From Anas platyrhynchos (lineage: Eukaryota > Chordata > Aves > Anseriformes > Anatidae), in NCBI RefSeq assembly GCF_047663525.1, contig NC_092617.1, positions 5,995,501-6,059,500 on the forward strand: 64,000 nucleotides of DNA. The letters are read 5' to 3'. Positions 20,844 through 33,700 of this stretch are shown here, piece by piece; position 1 is the stretch's first letter, and every line of letters begins with the position of its first letter. The notes under the pieces are model-generated. The model saw only the letters and a program-made list of their open reading frames with translations. It was not told the origin of the DNA and ran no database searches. Made by a program: the position numbers and the translations under genes.

Positions 20844-23800
20844 CTGGAAGAGAAGAAGGGGGGGGGTCAGATCTATGGGGCAGCCCCACAGATCTATGGG
20901 GCAGCCCCATGGATCTATGGGGCAGCCCTAGAGATCTATGGGGCATCACTAAGAATCTATGGGGCACCCCACAGATCTATGGGTCAGCCCCACGGCTCTA
21001 TGGGGCACCTCTTGGGGATCTATGGGGCATTTCTCGGGGCGCTATGGGGCACCCCACTGATCTATGGGGCTGCCCCAAGGATCTTTGGAGCAGCTCCAGG
21101 GCTCTATGTGTCAGCTTCCTTGATCTGTGGGTCAGCCCTAGAGATCTATGGGGCACCCCACAGATCTATGGGGCAGCCCCACAGCTCCATGGGGCAGCTT
21201 CCTTGATCTATGGGGCACCCCACTGATCTATGGGTCAGCCCCAGGGCTCTATAGGGAAGCCCCACGGCTCTATGGGGCATCTCTCAGGGCTCTATGGGGC
21301 ACCCCACTGATCTATGGGGCATCTCTCAGGGCTCTATGGGGCACCCCACTGATCTATGGGGCATCTCTCAGGGCGCTATGGGTCAGCCTCAGGGCTCTAT
21401 GGGTCAGCCCCACATATCTATGGGGCAGATCCTGGGCTCTATGGGTCAGCCCTAGGGATCTATGGGGCAGCTTCCTTGATCTATAGGGCACCCCTAGAGA
21501 TCTATGGGTCATCCCCAGGGCTCTATGGGTCAGCCCCACAGATCTATGGGGCAGCCCCAGGGATCCATGGGTCATCCCTAGCGATCTATGGGGCAGCTTC
21601 CTTGATCTATGGGTCATCCCTAAGGATCTATGGGGCAGCCCCACAGATCTATGGGGCAGCTCCTGGGCTCTATAGGGCACCCCTAAGGATCTATGGGGCA
21701 GCTCTCAGGGCTCTATGGGGCAGCCCTAGGGCTCTATGGGGCACCCCATGGATCCATGGGTCATCCGCAGGGATCTATGGGGCAGCTTCCTTGATCTATG
21801 GGTCTGCCCCATGGATCTATGGGGCAGCCCCACATCCAGGATCTATGGGGCAGCTCCAGGGCTCTATGGGGCACGCCAATGATCTATGGGTCAGCCCCAT
21901 GGATCTATGGGGCATCTCTCAGGGCTCTATGGGGCATGTCTCGGGGCGCTATGGGGCACCCCAGAGATCTATGGGGCATGTCTCGGGGCGCTATGGGGCA
22001 GCCCCACAGATCTATAGGGCACCCCACAGATCTATGGGTCATCCACAGGGATCTATGGGGCACCCCAATGATGCATGGGTCAGCCCCACGGATCTATGGG
22101 GCACCCCTAGGGCTCTATGGGTCAGCCCCACAGATCTATGGGGCAGCCCCACGGCGCTATGGGGCAGCTCACCGCAGGCGGCCAGGGGCAGGACGTCGTC
22201 CCGGAAGGTGGCGAAGGCGTCGAAGGAGAACAGCAGGGACAGGGCCAGGGCCAGGCTCTGGGGGGCGGGGCCGGGTCAGCAGGGGGCGGGGCTTAGGGGG
22301 AGGGGGCGGGGCTTAAGGGAGGGGGCGGGGCTTAACGGGGAAGGGGTGGGGCTTGGGGGGAGGGGGAGGGGCTTAGGGGGAGGGGCGGGGCTTAGGGGAG
22401 GGGCGGGGCTTAGGGGAGGGGGCGGGGCTTTGGGGAGGGGGCGGGGCTTAGGGGGAGGGGCGGGGCTTAGGGGTAAGGGGAGGGGCTTAGGGGAGGGGTG
22501 GGGCTTAGGGGGAGGGGCGGGGCTTAAGGGGAAGGGGGCGGGGCTTACAGGGAAGGGGAGGGGTTTGGGGGCGGGGCTTAGGGGTAAGGGGAGGGGCTTA
22601 AGGGGAGGGGTGGGGCTTAAGGGGATGGGGGTGGGGCTTAAGGGAAGGGGAGGAGCTTGGGGGAGGGGCTTAGGGGAAATGGGTGGGGCTTATGGGGAGG
22701 GGGCGGGGCTTAGGGGCAGGGGGCGGGGCTTAGGGGAAATGGGAGGGGCGGGGCTTAGGGGGGAGGGGCGGGGTTTGGAGGCAGGGGGCGGGGCTTAGGG
22801 GAAATGGGAGGGGCTATGGGGAAATGGGAGGGGCTTAGGGGGAGGGGCGGGGTTTATGGGTAGGGGCGGGGCTTATAGGAAAGGGGAGGGGCTTAGGGGG
22901 CAGGGGGCGTGGCTTAAATGGAAAGGGGCGGGGTTTAGGGGCAGGGGGTGTGGCTTAAGGGGCAGGGGGCGGGGCTTAGGGGCAGGGGGCGGGGCTTGGG
23001 GGCAGGGGGCGGGGCTTAGGGCAGGGGGCGGGGCTTGGGGGCACTCACGAAGGTGGCCACGGCCAGGCCCTGGCGGGAGCCCGCGATGGCCACCAGGGCC
23101 ACCAGGAGGGAAACCAGCGCCCCACTGACAGCACGGAGCAGGTCCTGGGGGCACCGAGCCATAGGGACACCACGGGACCCACAGGGACCCATAGGACCCA
23201 TAGAGACCCCATGGGACCCATAGAGACCCCATAAACCCCATAGCACCCCATAGAACCCATAACAACCCACAGGACCCATAGAACCCCATAGGGACCCACA
23301 GACCCCATAGAGACCCCATAGGACCCACAGACCCCATAGAGCCCCATAGCGCCCCATAGGGACCCCATTAGACCCATAGAGACCCCATAGGGACCCCCAG
23401 ACCCCATAGAGACCCCATAGGACCCCTAGGGACCCACTGGACCCATAGAAACCCCATAGGACCCATAGAGACCCCTTAGGGACCCCCAGACCCCATAGCA
23501 CCCCATAGGACCTATGGGGACCCCATAGGGACCCATTAGGGACCCCATAAACCCCATAGCGCCCCACAGAGCCCATAACAACCCATAGGACCCATAGAAA
23601 CCCCATAGGGCCCCATAGGGATACCAAGACCCCATAGCACCCCATAGAGCCCATAGGAACCCCACGGGACCCATAGGGACCCCATAGACCCTACAGGGAC
23701 CCACAAGACCCATAGAAACCCCATAGGACCCCATAGGAATCCCCAGACCCCATGGGACCCATAGAGACCCACTGGACCCATAGAAACCCCATAGGGACAC

Positions 23801-25933
23801 CAAGACCCCATAGGGACCCACAGAAACCCCATAGCACCCATACAACCCATAGGGACCCCATAGGGACCCACAGGACCCATAGAAACCCCATAAGGACCCC
23901 ATAGAGCCCCATAACCACCCTATAGGGCCCCATAAGTACCACATAACCACCCCATAGAGACCCCATATTGCCCCATAGCGCCCCATAACCCCCTATAACC
24001 CCCCCCAACCACCCCATAACCGCCCCCCGACCCCATAACCCCCCCATAGTGCCCCACATCACCCCACAGCCACCCCATATCCCCCCATAACCACCCCATA
24101 GCGCCCCATAGCGACCCCATACCCACCCCACACCCCCCCCCCGACCCCACAACCCCCCGACCCCGTACCAGGCAGGCGCCGTGGGGCAGTTGTGGGGCGG
24201 GGCGCAGCAGCCGGGTCCCCAGGGCGGCCGCCCCCCACAGGCTCTGCCCCACGGCCACGGCCAGCGTGGGGGGCGCGGGGGCGGCCAAAAGGCACAGCAG
24301 CAGCAGCAGCAGCGCCTGCCCCATAGCGACCCCATAACCACCCCATAGGGACCCCATAGAGACCCCATAGACCCCATAGGGACCCCATAGAGACCCCATA
24401 GCGACCCCATAACTGCCCCATAGCGACCCCATAGGGACCCCATAGCGACCCCATAGAGACCCCATAGGGACCCCATAGAGACCCCATAGAGACCCCATAG
24501 AGACCCCATAACCACCCCATAGACACCCCATAGCTGCCCCATAGCGACCCCATAGCGACCCCATAGAGACCCCATAACTGCCCCATAGCGACCCCATAGA
24601 GACCCATAGAGACCCCATAGCGACCCCATAGGGACCCCATAGAGACCCCATAGGGACCCCATAGAGACCCCATAGCCACCCCATAGAGACCCCATAACTG
24701 CCCCATAGCGACCCCATAGAGACCCCATAGAGACCCATAGAGACCCCATAGAGACCCCATAGGGACCCCATAGAGACCCCATAGGGACCCCACAGAGCCC
24801 CATAGAGACCCCATAGAGACCCACAGAGACCCCATAGAGACCCCATAACCACCCCATAGAGACCCCACAGCAACCCCATAACTGCCCCATAGCGACCCCA
24901 TAGCGACCCCATAGCCACCCCATAGCGACCCCATAGAGACCCCATAGAGACCCCATAGAGACCCCATAACCGCCCCATAGCGACCCCATAACCACCCCAT
25001 AGAGACCCCATAGGGACCCCATAGGGACCCCATAGGGACCCCATAGAGACCCCATAACTGCCCCATAACTGCCCCATAGCGACCCCATAGAGACCCCATA
25101 GTAACCCCATAACTGCCCCACAGCGACCCCACAACTGCCCCATAGCGACCCCATAACCCCCCCATTTCACCCCATAGCTGCCCTATAGCGCCCCATAGCA
25201 ACCCCTTAACCCCCCCACATTGCCCCATAGCCCCCATCTCACCCCATAGTGACCCCATAGCTGCCCCATAGCACCCCACACCCACCCCATAACCCCCTAT
25301 AACCCCCCCATATCCCCCCATAACCCCCCCAAACCCACCCCATAGTGACCCCATAACCACCCCATAACCCCCCCTGACCCCATAACCCCCCCATATCTCC
25401 CCATAACCCACCCCATAGTGCCCCACAGCAACCCCATAACCCCCCACAGTGACCCCAAACCCCCCCATAACCCCCAAAACCCACCCCATAGAGACCCCAT
25501 AACCCCCAAACCCCCCCAGTGACCCCAAACCCACCCCATAACCCCCCCTTGACCCCCTAAGCCCCCCAAACCCACCCCATAGAGCCCCATAGTGACCCCA
25601 TAGCCCCCCATAACCCCCCCATAACCCCCCACACCCACCCCATAACCCCCCCAGACCCCAAAACGCCCCCTATAACCCCCCATAACCCCCCCAAATCCCC
25701 CCCATCTCACCCCATAACCCCCCATAGCCCCCCCATATCCCCCCATAACCCCCCCATCTCACCCCATAGTGACCCCATAACCCCCCCCCGTGACCCCATA
25801 TCCCCCCCGACCCCATATCGACCCCCCCCGTGACCCCAAATCCCCCCCCCATTACCAGCTCTGCCCCCAGGAGCCTCCCCTTTGGGGTTCGCAGAGCCCC
25901 CAGGTCCCACAGCCCCTCCGGAGCCGGCCCCAT
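20818..25933 (-). CDS. CMTM5: CMTM5-like chemokine-like-factor MARVEL protein, five exons
   Basis: Exons 25933-25856, 24315-24169, 23144-23049, 22257-22173 and 20843-20818 join in frame (78+147+96+85+26 bp) to give 143 residues and TGA. The start reads LRTPKGRLLGAELALLLLLL, matching the LTSHKGILLETELAL entry into the MARVEL domain of CMTM5. Four hydrophobic segments are visible: about residues 26-38, 43-58, 112-125 across the exon 3/4 join, and 79-96. DLLRAVSGALVSLLVALVAI corresponds to DFLRCVSAIIIFLVV, and FSFDAFATFR to FAYDAFKIYR. MARVEL proteins sit in membranes and are linked to vesicle traffic and myelin. PABPN1 next door fits the human order around CMTM5. Another CMTM paralogue is possible. 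Confidence 0.85.
20870..22165. repeat. GATCTATGGGGCAGCCCCAC minisatellite (CMTM5 intron 4)
   Basis: About 1.3 kb of 18-22 bp units, each with the short inverted repeat TGGGGCAGCCCCA. The long open frame of more than 400 codons across this region is repeat translation. The 3'UTR of SLC7A8 (59,500-60,360) carries the same family. Confidence 0.92.
22173..22257 (-). CDS. CMTM5: CMTM5 exon 4
   Basis: 85 bp between CCCCCAG| and TGCG|GTGAGC. It encodes LALALSLLFSFDAFATFRDD, the last membrane segment and the start of the tail. Phase 0 in, phase 1 out. Confidence 0.87.
22260..23048. repeat. GGGGCGGGGCTTAGGGG minisatellite (CMTM5 intron 3)
   Basis: Near-continuous units of 17-22 bp resembling GC boxes (GGGGCGGGGCTTA). 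The same motif recurs in introns of PABPN1 and SLC7A8. Confidence 0.92.
23049..23144 (-). CDS. CMTM5: CMTM5 exon 3
   Basis: 32 codons between CCCCCAG| and TTC|GTGAGT. It encodes one hydrophobic helix followed by GSRQGLAVATF, matching TSRDGAAIAAF. Confidence 0.88.
23150..25850. repeat. GACCCCATAGAGACCCCATAG minisatellite (CMTM5 introns 1 and 2)
   Basis: Two introns, interrupted only by exon 2 at 24169-24315, are built from accccatagcg, accccatagag and ccccataacc units of about 9-18 bp. Open frames of more than 400 codons (MGSLWG-type) are repeat translation. No further exon seen. Confidence 0.92.
24169..24315 (-). CDS. CMTM5: CMTM5 exon 2
   Basis: 49 codons between GGGGCAG| and CTG|GTACGG, starting with a hexa-Leu core (CTG repeats) and ending LPHGACL, which parallels RINWPCL of mammalian CMTM5. 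Confidence 0.85.
25856..25933 (-). CDS. CMTM5: CMTM5 exon 1
   Basis: ATG at 25933, 26 codons, donor CTG|GTAATG, phase 0. No earlier in-frame ATG was chosen because the DNA upstream is CCCCCC-rich repeat. Confidence 0.85.
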
Positions 25934-25999
25934 AGCGGGGGGGGGGGGGGGACACGTGACTGGGGGGGCACGTGGGGGCACGGGGTCACGTGGGGGGGG

Positions 26000-27335
26000 A
26001 GGGGAAGGGCCGTGACTGGTACTGGGGGGACAATGGGGGCTCTGTGGGGATACTGGGAGGGGACTGGGAGGGGCTGGGGGGGGACTGGGAGGGGATTGGG
26101 GGTTACTGGGAGGGACTGGGAGGGGATTGGGGGGGACTGGGAAGGACGGGGATAAACTGGGGGGGACTGGGAGGGACTGGGATAAACTGGGAAGGGACTG
26201 GGAATGAACTGGGATGTACTGGGAGGTGGCTAGGACAGCCTGAGGTGAACTGGGCTGAACTGGGAACAAACTGGGATGGAACTGGGATGTACTGGGAGGC
26301 GACCAGGAGACTTGGGGTGAACTGGGAGCAACTGGGAACCAACTGGGATATACTGGGAAGAAACTGGTGGAACTGGGAGGCAACTGGGCTGAACTGGGGT
26401 AAACTGGGGAGGACTGGTGGAGAAGTAGGAGGGAACTAGGATGTACTGGGAATGAACTGGGGCAACTGGGAGGAAACTGGGAGAGCCTGGGAGCAACTGG
26501 GAATGAACTGGGATGCAACTGGGCTATACTGGGAGTGCCTGGGAGTGAACTGGGCTGAACTGGGAGTGACCAGGAGGGCCTGGTGGGCAACTGGGCTGAA
26601 CTGGGCTGGAACTGGGCGAGCCTGGGAGTGAACTGGGAGCAACTGGGCTGGAACTGGGCTATACTGGAAGTGCCTGGGAGCGAACTGGGAGCAACTGGGA
26701 AGGAACTGGTCTGTACTGGGAATGAACTGGGGCAACTGGGAGGGACTGGGAGGCAACTGGGCTATACTGGGAGAGCCTGGGAGCAAACTGGGCTGAACTG
26801 GGGGCAACTGGGACATACTGGGAAGGAACTGGGCAAACTGGCAGGTAACGGAGTGAACTGGGAGCAACTGGGCTATACTGGGAATGAACTGGGCCAACTG
26901 GGAGTGACCAGGAGGGACTGGTGGGCAACTGGGCTGAACTGGGAGGCAACTGGGAGAGCCTGGGAGCGAACTGGGCTGAACTGGGAGGGACTGGAGGTGA
27001 ACTGGGAGTAACTGGGATGGCACTGGGAAGGAACTGGGTGAACTGAGCTGAACTGGGAGCAACTGGGAATGAACTGGGATGCAAGCGGGCTATACTGGGA
27101 GTGCCTGGGGGTGAACTGGACTGAACTGGGAGCAACTGGTGGGCAACTGGGAGGTAACTGGGACATACTGGGAAGGAAATGGGTGAACTGGGAGGAACTG
27201 GGCTGAACTGGGAGCAACTGGGACATACTGGGAAGGCCTGGGAGTGAACTGGGAGGCAACTGGGCTGAACTGGGACGAACTGGAAGTAAACTGGGACGAA
27301 CTGGGAGGGAACTGGGAGCAAACTGGGCCAAACTG
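26000..27335. repeat. AACTGGGAGCAACTGGGCTG minisatellite between PABPN1 and CMTM5
   Basis: 1.3 kb upstream of CMTM5 consists of actgggagg, aactgggctg and tgaactggga units. It fills the whole interval between the CMTM5 start and the PABPN1 3' end. No promoter element stands out. Confidence 0.9.
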
Positions 27336-27430
27336 GACCCCCCTCCCCCCTCCCCTTTAAGCCCCTCCCCCTCCCTTCAGGCCCCGCCCCAGTCACGTGA
27401 CTCCGTCCGCCATCTTTGTTCCCCCCTCTC

Positions 27431-27436
27431 TTTATT
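27431..27436 (-). terminator. PABPN1 poly(A) signal candidate
   Basis: AATAAA on the minus strand lies about 315 bp after the PABPN1 stop. It is the first canonical hexamer noticed downstream; the DNA beyond is minisatellite. Functional use is inferred. Confidence 0.6.
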
Positions 27437-27748
27437 ACCCCCTCCCCCCCCTCCATATAAGGGCAAAGCCCCGCCCCCTCCTCCCTTCAAGCCCCGCCCC
27501 CCTCCTCTCAGGCTCCGCCCCCTTTGTTCTCTAAGCCCCGCCCCCTCCCCCTTTAAGCCCCGCCCCCCCCAGGCCGACGTCCAATCCGGCGCCACCTGCA
27601 ACGATAAGAGAGAGAGAAGGGGGCGGGGCCAAGGGGGGAGGGGGCGTGGCCAAAGGAGGAGGAAAGGGGGCGGGGCCTCTGGTGGGGGGAGCCACGCCCC
27701 CCTCCAAAAAAGGAAAAAGGGGGCGGGGCTTAGAGGTGGGCGGCGGCC

Positions 27749-27788
27749 TCAGTAGGGGGAGTACCAGGAAGTGGCGCGGGCGCGGCCC
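27749..27788 (-). CDS. PABPN1: PABPN1 exon 7 (terminal)
   Basis: After CTCCGCAG| it encodes [12 protein letters not shown] and TGA, identical to the mammalian terminus. Confidence 0.97.
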
Positions 27789-30700
27789 CTGCGGAGAGAC
27801 GAGAGGGGGGCGGGGCTGGAGGACCAAAGGGGGCGGGGCTGGAGGACCCAGGGGGCGGGGCTTAAAGGGAAAGGGGGCGGGGTTTGAGGGCTCGGGGGCG
27901 GGGCCAGGGAGCCAATGGGGAGCCCTATAGGAGGCCCTGTGGCCCCGCCCCCTTGTGGCCACGCCCCCTTGTGGCCACGCCCCCCTATGGCCACGCCCCC
28001 CTATGGCCACGCCCCCCTCAAGCTCCAACCCCTATTGGTTCATCCAATTAAGCCCCGCCCCCTTTAAGCCCCGCCCCCTCCCCATTCCTTATATAGGACC
28101 CCAGCCCCTTAAGCCCCGCCCCCTTTGCACCTTAAGCCACGCCCCCTTGTGGCCCCGCCCCCTTAAACTCAGCCCCCTATTGGTCCACCCCATTAAGCCC
28201 CGCCCCCTTTAAGCCCCGCCCCCTCCCCATTCCTTATATAGGACCCCAGCCCCTTAAGCCCCGCCCCCTTTGCCCCCTTAAGCCCCTCCCACCTCAAACC
28301 CCGCCCCCTATTGGTCCACCCCCTTAAGCCCCGCCCCCTGAGGCTCCTCCCACTTAAACCACGCCCCCCTTTAAGCCCCGCCCCCTCCCCATTCACTATT
28401 TAGGACCCCAGCCCCTTAAGCCCCGCCCCCCTTGGACCCCACCCCTTTAAGCCCCGCCCCCGACCCCACCCCTTTAAGCCCCGCCCCCTGAGGCCCCACC
28501 CACTCAAGCCCCGCCCCTTTTAACCCCTCCCTTCCCCTATTCCTCCCTATAGAGACCCCCAACCCCCCTCCCCACCCAAACCCCGCCCCCTTAGACCCCA
28601 CCCCTTTAAGCCCCGCCCCCTGAGGCCCCAGCCACTCAAGCCCCGCCCCCCACCACTTAAACCACGCCCCCTTTAGGCCACGCCCACCCCTCTATCTGCT
28701 CCCATAGGCACCATAGGGACCCCCAACCCCCCTCCCCACCCAAACCCCGCCCCCTCCGGCCCCACCCCTTTAAGCCCCGCCCCCTGAGGCCCCACCCACT
28801 CAAGCCACGCCCCTTTTAACCCCCTCCCTTTCCCCTATTCCCCCCATAGAGCCTCCTATAGGGGACCCCTCCCCCCCAAAGCCCCCTCCCCTCCCCAAAC
28901 CCCGCCCCCTTTGACCCCACCCCTTAAGCCCCGCCCCCTAAGACCCCACCCCCTTAAGCCCCGCCCCCCACCACTTAAACCACGCCCCCTTTAGGCCACG
29001 CCCACCCCTCTATCTGCTCCCATAGGGACCCCCAACCCCCCTCCCCACCCAAACCCCGCCCCCTCCGACCCCACCCCCTTAAGCCCCGCCCCCTGAGCCC
29101 CCTCCCACTTAAGCCCCGCCCCCTTTAGGCCCCGCCCCCCACCTGTAGGCCCTCCCGCGGGGCCGGCTGTAGGCGCTGTAGAAGCGGGCGCGGGCGGAGC
29201 TGAAGCCGCCCCCTCGACCCCGGTACCGAGCCCGGGGGAAGCCCCGGTCGGTGCTGCTGATCCCCGGCCGATTGGTCCGTTTGGGGATCACCTGTGACGT
29301 CATCAAAGGGGCGGGGTCATAAAGACACGCCCTCTGAAGACACGCCCGCTTTTGGGGGGGGGCACGCCCCCGTTTTGGGGGGAAAAACCCCGGTTTTGGG
29401 ACCTTAATCTGCCGCCCGCGGAACAGGGACTCGTCCAGCGCCATCGACGTCCGCACCGACTCCTTGTCCGAGAACTCGATGTAGGCGAACCTGGTTTGGG
29501 GCAAAATCACACAATTTTGGGTCATTTCAACCTTTTTGAGGCCCTTTTCTATCATTTTAGAACCTTTCAGTTATTTTTAGGGGGTGTTTTGGGGGTTATT
29601 TGGGGAGTTTGGGTCAGTTTTCAAAGTTTTTCGAGGTGGTTTAGTTTTGGGGAACCTTTTTTGGTGCAAAATCACAACTTTTTGGGTCAATTCCGAATTT
29701 TTCCATCCCTTTTACATCATTTTAGAACCTTTCAGTTGTTTTTAGGGGGTGTTTTGGGGGTTATTTAAAGAGTTTGGGTCATTTTTAACACTTTTTCAAG
29801 GGGGTTTGGTTTTGGGAAGCCTTTTTTTGGGGGAACCTTTTTTGGGGCAAAATCACAACTTTTTGGGTCAATTCAATCTTTTTCAGGCCCTTTTCCATCA
29901 TTTTAGAACCTTTCGGTTATTTTTAGGGGGTGTTTTGGGGGTTATTCAAGGACTTTTGGTCGTTTTAAAACGTTTTTCAAAGTGGTTTACAGTTTTGGGG
30001 AACCTTTTTTGGGGCAAAATCACTTTTTGGGTGATTTCAATCTTTTTTGGGTCAATTCCGAATTTTTCCGTCCCTTTTCAATCGTTTTAGAACCTTTCGG
30101 TTATTTTCACGGGGTGTTTTGGTGGTTATTTGGGGAGTTTGGGTCATTTTTCAAAGTTTTTCAACGTGGTTTACAGTTTTGGGGTGTTTTGGGGCAAAAT
30201 CGCACAATTTTGGGTCATTTCAATCTTTTTCCATGCCTTTTCCCTTTTTTAAAAACCTTTCCGTTATTTTTAGGGGGTGTTTTGGGGGTTATTTGGGGAG
30301 TTTTGGTCATTTTTAAGACTTTTTCAAGGGGGTTTAGTTTCAGGGAACCTTCTTTTTGGGTCAAAATCACAACCTTTTGGGTCATTTCAATCTTTTTCGG
30401 GCCCTTTTCCATCATTTTAGAACCTTTTGGTTATTTTTAGGGGGCGTTTTGGGGGTTATTTGTGGAGTTTGGTTCACTTTTCAAACTTTTTTGACGTGGT
30501 TTACAGTTTTGGGGGATTTTGCCTTTTTTGCACTTTTTTGGGGGATTTTCATAATGTTTGCAGTGTTTAGGGTCCATTTCAGGTCCTTTTTGGGTCCCTT
30601 TGGGGCCATTTTGGGTCTCTTTGGGGCCATTTAGGTCCCTTTTGGGCCATTTTGGGTCCCTTCTGGTCCCTTTTGGGTTTCTTTGGGGCCATTTCGGGTC

Positions 30701-33700
30701 AATTTGGGTCACTTTTGGGTCTCTTTGGGGCCATTTAGGTCCCTTTTGGGTCCCTTTGGTGTCCTTTAAGGTCCCTTTTGGGCCATTTTGGGTCCCTTTG
30801 GGTCCATTTTTGGCCATTTTGTGTCCCTTTGGCTCCCTTTTAGGTCTCTTTGGGTCCATTTCGAGTCCATTTTCGCTCCCCCTCCCCCCTCCCTCCCCTC
30901 CCTTCACATTTTGGGTTTAATTCCGCCCTTTTCGGGCCCCGCTTACCCCTTGGGGTGCCCGCTGTACTTGTCGCACAGGATGGTGACGCGGTTGACGGAG
31001 CCGCAGCCGTGGAAGTGGGCCTCCAGCTCCTCCGCCGTCGCCCCGTAATCCACCTAATTAACACCGGGGTAATTAGGCTTAATTAACGAGGGGGGTGGGG
31101 GTTAATTATTTAGGGGGGTTAATTAATTAAGGGGCTCGTTAAGGCCTTACATTGCCCACGTAGATGGAGCGAGCGTCGGCCTCCATCTTCTCCTCCAGGG
31201 ACATGATCACCGGGCCGGCTGCGGGGGGAGGAGCCTCGGTGAAAAGGGGCGGGGCTTAGGGGAAAGGGGGCGGGGCTTGGGGGAATGGGGCGGGGTTATG
31301 GTAATGAGGGGTGTTGGGGGAGGGGGCGGGGTCCTTGGTCAAAAGGGGTGGGGCTTAGGGGAAGGGGTGGGGTTATTGTAATGAGGGGGGCGGGGTCTAA
31401 AGGGAAAGGGGTGGGGCTTCAGAGAAAGGGGGCAGGGCTTAGGGAAAAGGGGTGGGGCCTAAAGGGGAAAGGGGGCGGGGTTATGGTAATGAGGGGGTGC
31501 CCAAGAGGGAAAGGGGGCGGGGTTTCAGGGAGGGGGCGGGGTCTGAGGGAAAGGGGGCGGGGTTATGGTAATGAATGGGCGTGGCCTAAGGGAAAGGGGC
31601 AGGGTTTCAATGGAAAGGGGGCGGGGTTATGGTAATGAGGGGGTGCCCAAGGGGGAAAGGGGACAGGGTTATGGTAATGAGGGGGGCGTGGCCTAAGATA
31701 AAGTGGGTGGGGTTATGAAAATGAGGGGGCTGTTGGGGAAAGGGGGCAGGGTCTAAAGGGGGAAGGGGGCGGGGTTATGGTAATGAAGGGGTGTGGTCTA
31801 AGATAAAGGGGGTGGGGATATGGTAATGAGACTGGGGTTATGGTGATGAGGGGGCATGGCCTAAGAGGAAAGGGGGTGGGGTTATGGTAATGAGAGTGGG
31901 GCTATGGTAATGAGGGGGGCGTGGCCTAAGAGAAAGGGGGTGGGGTTATGGTAATGAGGGGGGTGTGGCCTAAGGCAAAGGGGCAGGGTTTTGGGGAGGG
32001 GGCGGGGTCTAAATGAAAGGGGGTGGGGTTTTCAGGGAAAGGGACGGGGTTTAAAGGAAAGGGGCGGGGTTATGGTAATGAGGGGGGCGTGGTCTCACCG
32101 TTGCCCGGCGGGGGGCTCATGTTCATCTGTTTCTCCACCTCGTTCTGCAGCTCTTTCAGCTTCTCCGCCTCCTCCTCCATCTCCCGCACCCGGGCCTTGA
32201 TGGCCTCCAGCTCCTGCAGGGAAAGGGGGCGGGGTTTAAAGGGCTGGGCCACGCCCACAAGGCTGGACACGCCCACTGGTGGGGTGGGGGCACGCCCACT
32301 GGGAGGGGGTACCCCCCATGTGGGACCAGACCCCCCTCACGTGACCCTAACACCCCCCCATGTGACCCCATATAACCTCAGACCCCCCTCACGTGACCCC
32401 ATGTGGCTCAAGACCCCCCTCACGTGACCCTAACGCCCCCCATGTGACCCTAGACCACCCCCATGTGACCCCAGACCCCCCCCTTCATCACCCAGGACCC
32501 CCCTCGCCTACCCCAAGTGACCCAAAACCCCCCTAAACCCACCCCAGACCCCCAAAAAAACCCCAAATCACCTTTTCCGGCCAAATTCCCCCCTCACTTG
32601 ACCCCAGACCCCCCCCATGTGACTCAAGACCCCCCTCGAGCCCCAAAAACCCCATTTCCCACCCTAATTCCCCCCCCACGTGACCCCAGAAACCCCCTCA
32701 CCCCACCCCACGTGACCTCAGCCCCCCTCACGTGACCCTAAACCCCCCTCACACCCCCCACGGCCCCCCAAAACCCCATTTTCCACCCAAATTCCTCCCC
32801 CACGTGACCCCAGACCCCCCCACCCCCCATTTTCCCGCCAAACTCCTCCCCCACGTGACCCCCTCCCCCCTCACCCCCCCCATTTCACCCCCCAAGCCCC
32901 GGTTTCCCGCCATTTCCTTCCTCCACGTGACCCCAGGCCCCCTCCCTTCCCTCCTCCCACCCCTTAAACTCCCCCCAAACCCCCTAAAAACCTCCCCAAA
33001 CCCTCCTCAAACCCCCCAAACCACCTCGAATCTCCCCAAACTGCCTCTAAACCTCCCTAATACCCTCTCACCCTCCCAAAACCCCCCTCAAACCTCCCCC
33101 AAACCTCTCAAATCCCCTTCAAATTGCCCCCAAACCTCCCCAATTCCCTCTCACCCTCCCCCAAACCCCCTCAAATCCCCCCCAAACCGCCTCCAAAGCC
33201 CCCCAATCCCCCTCAAACCACCCCCGAAACCCCTCAAACCCCACTCAAGCCACTCCCAAACCCCACTGAACCCCCTCAATTCCCCCCACATCGCCTCCAA
33301 ACTCCCCCAATCCTCCTCAAATCCCCCCAAACCCCCCTAAACCCCCTCAAACCAACCCCTAAACCCCACTCAACCCCCCCCAAGCCCCCTCAAATGCCCC
33401 CAATCCCCCCCTCCAACCCCCCATTTTCCCCTCACCGGGTCCTCGATGGCGGAGTCCCCCGCGTCACCGTCCCCCAGCCCGGCCTCCTCCTCCAGCTCCT
33501 CGTGGCCTTCGTGAGGCGCCTGCGGCCCGGCGGCTCCCCCGGCACCACCTCCACCACCACCGGCACCACCAGCGGCCGCTCCGCCACCACCCCCACCACC
33601 ACCCCCGGCCCCCCCCGCGGAACCCAACAACGACGACACCGCCCCGGCGGCTGCACCAGCGGCCGAAGAAGGCGACGAGGAAGAGGAGGCGGCACCAGAA

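Larger units (their letters stand above)
27340..29140. repeat. AAGCCCCGCCCCCTTTAAG minisatellite (PABPN1 intron 6 and 3' end)
   Basis: GC-box-like units (gccccgcccccttaagccc, ccacgcccccttgtgg) fill PABPN1 intron 6 and the 3' flank. A longer repeat of about 150-250 bp with ctccccattccttatatagg is visible at 28,040-28,410. Exon 7 is the only coding island. Confidence 0.9.

Noticed and set aside
21356-22798. 480-codon plus-strand frame (YGAASLIYG-type)
   Set aside because: Minisatellite translation covering CMTM5 introns 3-4; it runs antisense through true exon 4.
23691-25534. Open frames of more than 400 codons (MGSLWGLYGV-type)
   Set aside because: Repeat translation of GACCCCATAGAG units; the real CMTM5 exons 2 and 3 lie in the same region in other contexts with splice sites.
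27555-27600. Short unique-looking stretch with a GTTGCAG acceptor on the minus strand
   Set aside because: It could be a 3'UTR exon of PABPN1, but no donor upstream of it was identified and the coding sequence already ends at 27749.
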